This document shows positions 41,893-64,000 of a DNA stretch of 64,000 nt, piece by piece. This DNA is from Nonomuraea guangzhouensis (GTDB lineage Bacteria; Actinomycetota; Actinomycetes; Streptosporangiales; Streptosporangiaceae). The stretch spans positions 98,339-162,338 of the forward strand of contig NZ_JAHKRM010000032.1 of the NCBI RefSeq assembly GCF_019396345.1, in the 5' to 3' direction. The translations under genes were made by a program, and so were the position numbers. The notes under the pieces are model-generated. The model searched no databases, was not told the DNA's origin, and worked only from the letters and a program-made list of their open reading frames with translations. Numbering within the stretch: position 1 is the stretch's first letter; every line of letters starts with the position of its first letter.

Positions 41893-42693
41893 TCAGGCAT
41901 CTGCCACGAGGATCAGGTACGGCGATTCGTCCATGTAGGGCGTGCCGTCCCAGTCGCCGTAGAACCGGACGGAGGAGAAGCCCGCCTTCAGGCAGAGCTC
42001 TTCCAGCTCGTCGGGAAGGTAGATGCGCACGGAGTAGACGGGGAGCGGGTCCTCCTCGCCGTTCGGGTGGAAGATCGACCAGCGTCCGACCTCGCGTCGG
42101 CTCGCGGGGTCGAACATCCGCAGCGAGCGCAGCCGCCGCCCCGAACGCAGGTGACGCGTCTCCATCGCGGGGATGCGGCCCGTCTCGAAGGCCGGCACCG
42201 TGATCATGGTGTGGATGAGCAGCTTGCCGTCGTCGGCCAGCTGCTTGTGGAACCCGCTCAACACGTGCAGGTCATCTTCCACGGTGTCGAAGAAGCCGAA
42301 CGAGTAGAACATGTTGATGATGGCGTTCGTGGGCTTCATCTCGGGCAGCTTGCGCATGTCGGCCGAGCGGAAGTCCACCGTCGCCCCGACCTCGGTGGCG
42401 CGTTCCTTCGCCAGCTTCAGGAAGTACGGATTGATGTCTACGCCGGTGACGTCGTAGCCGCGCCGCGCGAGCTCGATCGAGTGCCGTCCGTAACCGCAGG
42501 GGCAGTCGACCACGCGCTCCCCCGGGGTCAGCGAGCACAGCCGCTCGATTCCGCTGACCTCCTTGGCGGTGCGGTCCTCGATTTCGGCATCGCCGGCGAA
42601 GAACGTTCGGTAGGAGTCGTCGGCCTCCAGGTACAGCGGGCCGAAGAATGCGCTCTCTGGCGTCCACCAGGCAGACTTGGTCTGTTGGCTCAC
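41893..42693 (-). CDS. Class I SAM-dependent methyltransferase
   Basis: A 266-residue protein from the GTG at 42693, preceded by GAGGA at about 9-base spacing; the upstream frame to 42819 looks non-coding. The Rossmann fold has motif I VVDCPCGYGRHS, an acidic motif II end in VTGVDINPYF, DFRSADMRKL and NMFYSFGFF as motif IV. The C-terminal substrate region has YSVRIYLPDELEEL. The acceptor cannot be read from the sequence. With the aminotransferase encoded nearby, C-methylation of a keto acid is possible, but N- or O-methylation of an amino acid or the peptide is equally possible. The NRPS itself has no embedded methylation domain. Confidence 0.82.
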   Translation of the reverse strand: MSQQTKSAWWTPESAFFGPLYLEADDSYRTFFAGDAEIEDRTAKEVSGIERLCSLTPGERVVDCPCGYGRHSIELARRGYDVTGVDINPYFLKLAKERATEVGATVDFRSADMRKLPEMKPTNAIINMFYSFGFFDTVEDDLHVLSGFHKQLADDGKLLIHTMITVPAFETGRIPAMETRHLRSGRRLRSLRMFDPASRREVGRWSIFHPNGEEDPLPVYSVRIYLPDELEELCLKAGFSSVRFYGDWDGTPYMDESPYLILVADA

Positions 42694-43011
42694 GGGTTCG
42701 TTCCTCTTTCTCCGGTAGTCGAGAACGGGGGAAGGCGCCGGGGCGCCGCTTCTCCACGAGCACGCTCTGTCCGCGCACCTGGCGAAGTATTGGCTTACAG
42801 CAGTGCAATACGCGAGCAATTGATATTTGTGGATACCCTATGAAATTGCCTGCTGTGCGATCGATAAAATCACGGGCCACGCTCGCGGGCAAGTAATTAC
42901 TAAAATTCTGGGAGAAACTCGTACTCTCATTGGAGGAGCGCTGGCGTGGCACTAGTAGCGGCTTGACGACAAAGTTTTCCCAGTGTCGTCAGACAAGGCA
43001 GTATCGTCGTC
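42694..43011. other. 318-base intergenic gap, AT-enriched
   Basis: This gap separates the methyltransferase from the flavin reductase. The part from about 42790 to 42960 is distinctly AT-rich for this genome and could hold a promoter for the methyltransferase and the two genes after it, but I could not single out convincing -35/-10 boxes. A hairpin lies at its right end. Confidence 0.4.
42964..42991 (-). terminator. Hairpin downstream of the flavin reductase gene
   Basis: TGACGACA (42964-42971) pairs with TGTCGTCA (42984-42991) around a 12-base loop, about 20 bases after the flavin reductase stop on the minus strand. There is no T-run, so this may be a weak terminator or a processing site splitting the NRPS transcript from the methyltransferase genes. 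Confidence 0.4.
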
Positions 43012-43533
43012 TCACGTCAATGGCAGCGGGGCAGGCAGCGCGTTGACCACGCCGGTGAATTCCTGGGAGAAGTAGACCAGCGGGTCGATCTCGCCGTCGG
43101 TCACATAGACGTCACTGACCGAGCCGATGAGCAGGTAGTGCGTGGAGTGCTCCAGAATGTTGGCGATCTCGCAGACGAAAACCGCCGGCGCGTCATCCAG
43201 TATCGGCAGGCCGGAGGCGTCCTCCCGCCATTTCCCGTATATGAAACGATCGGCGCCGGCGACGCCGGGAATTCTCCCGGCGAACGCCTCGGCGACGTCT
43301 TGGTGCTCCTCGCTGAGGATGCTGACCGAGAAACCCCGTGCCTCGTGCAGCATGCCACCCAGTCGCGTCTTCTTGTTCACGCCGACCACCAGGCAGGGAG
43401 GCTCCAGACTCAGCGAGAACATCGCGGTGGCCGTCATGCCGTAGCGCCGGCCCTGCGGCGAGCACGATGTCACGACGCTCACTCCGCTGGCGAGTCTCTG
43501 CATGCCGAGCCGGAAACGGTCGACGAAGTCCAT
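43012..43533 (-). CDS. Flavin reductase (FMN-binding split-barrel)
   Basis: A 173-residue protein. I chose the ATG at 43533 because GAGGAAAGG lies upstream, whereas the longer frame runs back through Ala/Gly-rich non-coding DNA. It has the flavin reductase-like domain: LASGVSVVTSC, GMTATAMFSLSLEPP in shortened form, CLVVGVNKKTR and FSVSILSEEHQ, with a C-terminal GVVNALP. These enzymes reduce free FMN or FAD with NAD(P)H for a separate monooxygenase. The luciferase-like monooxygenase of this cluster is the obvious partner. Confidence 0.88.
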   Translation of the reverse strand: MDFVDRFRLGMQRLASGVSVVTSCSPQGRRYGMTATAMFSLSLEPPCLVVGVNKKTRLGGMLHEARGFSVSILSEEHQDVAEAFAGRIPGVAGADRFIYGKWREDASGLPILDDAPAVFVCEIANILEHSTHYLLIGSVSDVYVTDGEIDPLVYFSQEFTGVVNALPAPLPLT

Positions 43534-43650
43534 GTCCGAACACCTTTCCTCGAAACTGCCGGCGCCCGTTGCCGGTGCGGCGCTGAGAACGGCACCCACC
43601 ACCGGAAAGGCGGTTCCCGGTTCCGCGACCCACGCCGCGCCCTGACCGGG

Positions 43651-44649
43651 TCAGCGGATGGCCCGGTCCTGCCTGCTCTGCCGCTGCGCCCGCGACTTGC
43701 GCAGGTCGCGGGTGACGTTGATCCGTCTCAGCCAACGGTCGGTACCGTCATGACGCGCCTTGAACGGCTTGCGCCCGTGGACCACCCTGAAGTTGTCCAG
43801 GAAGCAGAAGTCGCCGCTCTCCAGCATGAGATCGAACATGTTCTCGTCCATCTGCTTGACGAGGTGGTCCAGCGCGTTCCGCGCCTCGATGTCGTCCTCC
43901 GCCACACGCATGAAGTACGGGTCGGCCCGGATGTAGGGCTCGTCCGGGTCCCCGAAAAGAACCGGCACCAGCGCCGGGTTGTGCTGCATTTCCGCCACAC
44001 CCTCGAAGGTGTCGGTGCTGGGCTGGGAGTTGTTCTTCGGCAGGTGCGACTCGTCGGGCAGGATGCCGAAACGCTCCTCGAACAGCACGGCCTTCACACC
44101 GTCCGGCAACGTCAACGCGTCGACGTAGCCGACCGTGGTGGCCGCCGCATAGGGGTTCCTGATGCAGGCGAACGACAAATAGTCGCCGCGCAGCGGGTGG
44201 AACGCGTCCTCGGTGTGCCAGGTCAGCAGCGCGTCGCTGCTCGAACCGAGCTGCTCCTGCTCGTGCCCGCGAATCGGGATGATGTCGTGGATCAGCCGCC
44301 CGTCCTGCTGCGTCGCCCAGGCGAACGGGTCGCCGATGAGCGAGCTCAGCAGGACGAGCATGATGTCCTCCCGATGCGTGGACGGGTGGCGGTTGTCCCG
44401 CCAGTGGCCCGGGGTGGCCCCCACCCGCTCCTGGTCGACCTCGTAACCCGAAATGCAGAGGACACTCGAGGCCCGTTCGAGCCGGAACGCGTCCATCGCG
44501 GCCCGGATCCTGGACGGCAGTTCGTGCGCGAGGACGGCCGCCCGGTGCAGCGCCTCGTCGGAGTCCAGGGTGTCGAATTCGGCTTCGAATTTGTCCAGCA
44601 GCGTGGTCACGGAATGCTTCTCCGTGGCGTCCATTACTAACTTGTCCAT
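43651..44649 (-). CDS. Fe(II)/2-oxoglutarate oxygenase, VioC/AsnO-like amino acid beta-hydroxylase
   Basis: A 332-residue protein of the TauD/clavaminate synthase superfamily. Iron ligands are His145 and Glu147 (WHTEDAFHP, using the Glu variant of the HxD motif) and His291 (VVHGRKPF). Arg residues after the last His (FKARHDG, RWLRRI) would bind 2-oxoglutarate. The HTEDAFHP block and the RNPYAAATT segment match arginine and asparagine 3-hydroxylases (VioC, OrfP, AsnO) that act on free amino acids. It lies 15 bases after the large NRPS gene. None of the five readable specificity codes here indicates Arg or Asn, so the hydroxylated residue may be used by an unassigned module or by the upstream synthetase. 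Confidence 0.87.
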   Translation of the reverse strand: MDKLVMDATEKHSVTTLLDKFEAEFDTLDSDEALHRAAVLAHELPSRIRAAMDAFRLERASSVLCISGYEVDQERVGATPGHWRDNRHPSTHREDIMLVLLSSLIGDPFAWATQQDGRLIHDIIPIRGHEQEQLGSSSDALLTWHTEDAFHPLRGDYLSFACIRNPYAAATTVGYVDALTLPDGVKAVLFEERFGILPDESHLPKNNSQPSTDTFEGVAEMQHNPALVPVLFGDPDEPYIRADPYFMRVAEDDIEARNALDHLVKQMDENMFDLMLESGDFCFLDNFRVVHGRKPFKARHDGTDRWLRRINVTRDLRKSRAQRQSRQDRAIR

Positions 44650-44664
44650 GCGGGTTCCATCTCC

Positions 44665-61509
<16,845 letters not shown>

Positions 61510-61520
61510 CGCGTTACTCC

Positions 61521-62540
61521 TTAAGCCAAGGTGGTGAGCAGGTCGTCGAGGCTCCGCATGATCGACTCGTGGTCGAATCCGAAGTCGATCAGGCAGGCGA
61601 CCTCGTCCACGTCCCACGAGCTCACGGTCGCCAGCCGCTCGGGGAGTTCGTGGGCGGTGCAGACCAGCCCCAGCTGGCCGAACCTGGCAACGCCCTGCCG
61701 TACGACCGCCTCACGGTCGGCCTCGCTCATCGACCGGAGCGTCGCCGATCCCTGCGCGTCGGCGGCGTTGGCCTGGATGAGATCCATCGACACGCCCAGG
61801 TAGCGGGCCAGCTCCACGCGGGCACGCTCGGCCGACGCCTTGGAGCCGTCGAGGATGTGGGTGTGCAGCATCAGCGTGATGTGGCCGCGGCCTGGGCCCG
61901 TCCAGGTCTTGCGGTAGTTCGCGATGTTGCGGGCCAGGTCCCCCGGCGCCTGCCCGAGGAGGTGGGTGAGTACGCCCGCGCCCAGCGTTCCGGCCAGCTC
62001 GAACGTCTCCGGCGAACCGCCGGTGGTGATCCAGGTGGGCAGCTCCGGCTGTACGGGCTGGGGCATCGTCCGTACCTCGAACTCCTGCCCCGACGCGTCG
62101 GTGAACGGCCGCCACTCACCCCGCCACAGAGCGCGTACGGCGTCGATGCCCTCCGCCATGACGCGCCGGCGGTCGTTCATGTCGAAGCGGGACAGCACGA
62201 AATCCTGAGCGTGCCACCCAGAGGCGAACGAGATCCCCGCCCGCCCGCCGGACAGCTGATCCACGACCGCCCACTCCTCGGCCACCCGTGCGGGATGGTG
62301 CAGCGGCAGCACCACGCTGCCCGCCCTGACACCGATCCTTCGTGTGATCGCGGCCACCGCCGCGCCCACCACGGACGGGTTCGGGTAGGGGGCGCCGAAC
62401 TCGGCGAAGTGCCGCTCAGGCAGCCACACCGCCTCCAGCCCCGCTTCGTCTGCGAGCCGGGCGCTGTCGAGCAACACCTGGTAGGCCGAACCGGCTTTCT
62501 CTCGCTCGGTCGCCGCGAAGTAAGACAGGCTGATCTTCAT
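61521..62540 (-). CDS. Luciferase-like FMN-dependent monooxygenase (MupA/Atu3640 type)
   Basis: A 339-residue TIM-barrel of the bacterial luciferase superfamily. Landmarks are SLSYFAATE at the start, AVWLPERHFAEFG, RAGSVVLPLHHPARVAEEWAVVD in shortened form, SFASGWHAQDF, WITTGGSPETF and a C-terminal ACLIDFGFDHE. This subgroup is found almost only inside NRPS/PKS clusters, free-standing or fused, and probably oxidises carrier-bound intermediates with reduced flavin. The flavin reductase encoded at 43012 would supply FMNH2. AAGGAG overlaps the stop of the thioesterase gene, and its own stop is 11 bases before the large NRPS start, so it is embedded in the operon. Confidence 0.88.
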   Translation of the reverse strand: MKISLSYFAATEREKAGSAYQVLLDSARLADEAGLEAVWLPERHFAEFGAPYPNPSVVGAAVAAITRRIGVRAGSVVLPLHHPARVAEEWAVVDQLSGGRAGISFASGWHAQDFVLSRFDMNDRRRVMAEGIDAVRALWRGEWRPFTDASGQEFEVRTMPQPVQPELPTWITTGGSPETFELAGTLGAGVLTHLLGQAPGDLARNIANYRKTWTGPGRGHITLMLHTHILDGSKASAERARVELARYLGVSMDLIQANAADAQGSATLRSMSEADREAVVRQGVARFGQLGLVCTAHELPERLATVSSWDVDEVACLIDFGFDHESIMRSLDDLLTTLA

Positions 62541-62555
62541 GTCGTCGGACGCTCC

Positions 62556-63998
62556 TTACCGCTCGGTCTCCTGCTCGGGTTCCTGCTCGGTTTCCTGGTC
62601 TGCTTCCTGGTCGGTTTCCTCATGGCGGGCGACTTCCGCACGCAGCCGGGCACCCACGCGCGCGGCGCCCTCGTCGCGGATGACGGCCTCGTGCGTGCCG
62701 GGGACGTACACGATCTCCGGCTCCTCGCGCAGCGTTGACCGCCACTGCTCGAGCAGCCTGACCTGCAGCTCCTCCGGGTCGTCCTGGGGCACGAACAGGA
62801 CCACGCGCCCGCCGTACGGCTTGAGCCCCCGGCGGCCCCGGTGGTGGAGCACGGCCAGCGAGTTGGCGGCCACGACTCGCGCGACGCGCAACGCCTGTTT
62901 CTCACCCGCGCGCAGGTCGGCGAGCAGATCCCCCTGGGCCGGCCACAGCTCCAGCAGCAGCTCTTCGTCGGCCTGGGCGAGCAGCGTGCCCGGCTCGCCC
63001 GCGATCACCTCGTCCAGGCGCCGCATCAGCGCGCGTAGCTGCCTGGTGTCCCTGGCCTTGTCGATGCCCCGGCGAACCCGGTGCAGCGGCGGCCCAACAA
63101 GGAACACCCCGCCGACGTCCAGCCCCCTGGCCTCCGCCTGCCGCGCCATCTCGACGGCGACATAGCCGCCCATCGACCAGGCGGCGAACAGATAGGGCCC
63201 CGTGTCCTGCACGGCCAGCACCTCGTCGAGGTACATCTCGGCCATCCGCTCGACGCTCTCGACCGGCGTCTCCGTGCCGTCCAGGCCGCGCGCCTGCAGG
63301 GCGAACCACTGCTGTTCCGGCCCCAGGTGCCCGGCCAGGCCGGTGAAGTCGCCGGCCGCTCCCGTGACGGAGTGGACGCTGAAGACCGCGGGGCTGGTGC
63401 TTCCCCAGCGGATCCTGACCATGGATCGGTGATCGGGCATCACATCGCTGGCCGAGGTCATCACCATGAGCTGGGCGAGCTCGGCGATGGTGGGGTGGTC
63501 GAAGAGGTCGCCGAGGCTGACTTCGTATCCGCTGGTGCGGATGCGGGTGATGGCTTGGGTGGCGAGGAGTGAGTGTCCGCCGAGGTCGAAGAAGTTGTCG
63601 GTGGTGCCTATTTGGTCGAGGTTGAGGAGGTCGGTCCAGATGGTGGCGAGGAGTTGCTGGGTGGGGGTGGTGGGTGCCTGGTAGGTGTCGGTGAGGTCGG
63701 GGCGGGTGGTGTCGGGTGCGGGCAGGGCGCGGCGGTCGATTTTGCCGTTGGGGGTGCGGGGGAAGGCCGGTAGTTCGATGTAGGTGGTGGGGATCATGTG
63801 GTCGGGCAGGGTGGCGCGTAGGTGGTCGCGTAGTTCGGTGCTGGCTGGGATGCCGTCGTCCTGGTCAGTTGGTACGAGGTAGGCGATGAGCCGGTCGTGG
63901 TGGAGGGTGATGAGGGCGTTGGTGATGGTGGGGTGGGTGGTGAGGGTGTGTTCGATTTCGGCGGGTTCGATGCGGTGGCCGCGGAGTTTGATTTGGTG
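62556..63998 (-). CDS. NRPS C-terminal part: A (partial), T and thioesterase; 5' end outside window
   Basis: The frame stays open to the window edge. The visible 480 residues begin in the adenylation hinge (HQIKLRGHRIEPAEIE) and contain the NGKIDR lysine motif. A carrier domain (FFDLGGHSLLAT) is followed by a type I thioesterase with the Ser motif AAWSMGG and an expected His near the end (PGTHEAV). The thioesterase would release or cyclise the finished peptide, so this synthetase should act last although its gene comes first. The C-terminus is an odd Glu/Gln/Thr-rich tail of about 22 residues with repeats such as QEADQETEQE. The specificity residues of the adenylation domain lie outside the window. 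Confidence 0.93.
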   Translation of the reverse strand, partial: HQIKLRGHRIEPAEIEHTLTTHPTITNALITLHHDRLIAYLVPTDQDDGIPASTELRDHLRATLPDHMIPTTYIELPAFPRTPNGKIDRRALPAPDTTRPDLTDTYQAPTTPTQQLLATIWTDLLNLDQIGTTDNFFDLGGHSLLATQAITRIRTSGYEVSLGDLFDHPTIAELAQLMVMTSASDVMPDHRSMVRIRWGSTSPAVFSVHSVTGAAGDFTGLAGHLGPEQQWFALQARGLDGTETPVESVERMAEMYLDEVLAVQDTGPYLFAAWSMGGYVAVEMARQAEARGLDVGGVFLVGPPLHRVRRGIDKARDTRQLRALMRRLDEVIAGEPGTLLAQADEELLLELWPAQGDLLADLRAGEKQALRVARVVAANSLAVLHHRGRRGLKPYGGRVVLFVPQDDPEELQVRLLEQWRSTLREEPEIVYVPGTHEAVIRDEGAARVGARLRAEVARHEETDQEADQETEQEPEQETER

Positions 63999-64000
63999 GT
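63462..64000 (-). repeat. A-T boundary segment near-identical to copies inside the large NRPS
   Basis: DNA covering the adenylation hinge to carrier domain here recurs with long stretches of identity at about 44711-45300, 47790-48340 (partly), 51060-51420 and 58820-59000. It is protein-domain repetition, but the DNA-level match is higher than expected from domain homology alone, indicating recent duplication or gene conversion. Confidence 0.6.

Noticed and set aside
38163..44649. Enduracididine-type pathway (MppO/MppP/MppQ/MppR-like set)
   Set aside because: Only the oxygenase resembles that set; the aminotransferase is HisC-like, there is no MppR-like acetoacetate decarboxylase-fold protein and no matching adenylation code.

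Overview
The window is very GC-rich actinomycete DNA: GTG starts, ATGA and GTGA gene overlaps, C/G third codon positions, many secreted hydrolases, and one large peptide-natural-product locus. Gene families and style suggest a filamentous actinomycete, possibly Streptosporangiaceae-like, but nothing here fixes the genus. I saw no rRNA, tRNA, CRISPR array, transposase or phage gene.

Layout. 1-4.1 kb: end of a MoxR-type ATPase gene, a VWA partner, an amidohydrolase, an orphan Pycsar-type membrane effector and a small membrane protein. 4.1-13.6 kb: a catabolic island with a tannase-family esterase, a CocE-type hydrolase and a CitMHS transporter on the minus strand, a divergent LysR regulator, then a family III CoA-transferase, a CitE-like lyase and a secreted carboxylesterase. 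Matching palindromes in front of the LysR gene and of the CoA-transferase tie these genes together. 13.6-24.8 kb: polysaccharide/polyester degradation, with a secreted GH3, a secreted discoidin plus PETase-fold hydrolase, an IclR regulator with three similar palindromes, then a LacI regulator facing a sugar ABC importer without ATPase and a cytosolic GH43.

25.2-28.1 kb holds a compact class IV lanthipeptide pair: a LanL-like lyase-kinase-cyclase and a 41-residue precursor just 3' of it that is absent from routine gene calls because of its size. An acyl-CoA carboxyltransferase follows divergently. 29.7-38.1 kb: a NarL-type two-component system facing a lipoprotein, a membrane-fusion protein and a MacB-like ABC exporter, then a YtrA-type GntR regulator with a second ABC transporter.

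38.2-64 kb is one nonribosomal peptide cluster on the minus strand, running off the right edge. In transcription order: the end of an NRPS with a thioesterase, a luciferase-like monooxygenase, a 5614-residue five-module NRPS (C-A-T / C-A-T-E / C-A-T / C-A-T / C-A-T), a VioC/AsnO-like Fe(II) oxygenase, a flavin reductase, a methyltransferase, a skeletal C-A-T-E protein in which only the carrier domain is intact, and a HisC-like aminotransferase. Specificity residues read Gly - D-Phe - unassigned - Ser - unassigned. The thioesterase is on the upstream gene, so gene order does not give assembly order. The regulated exporters beside it could serve export or self-protection.
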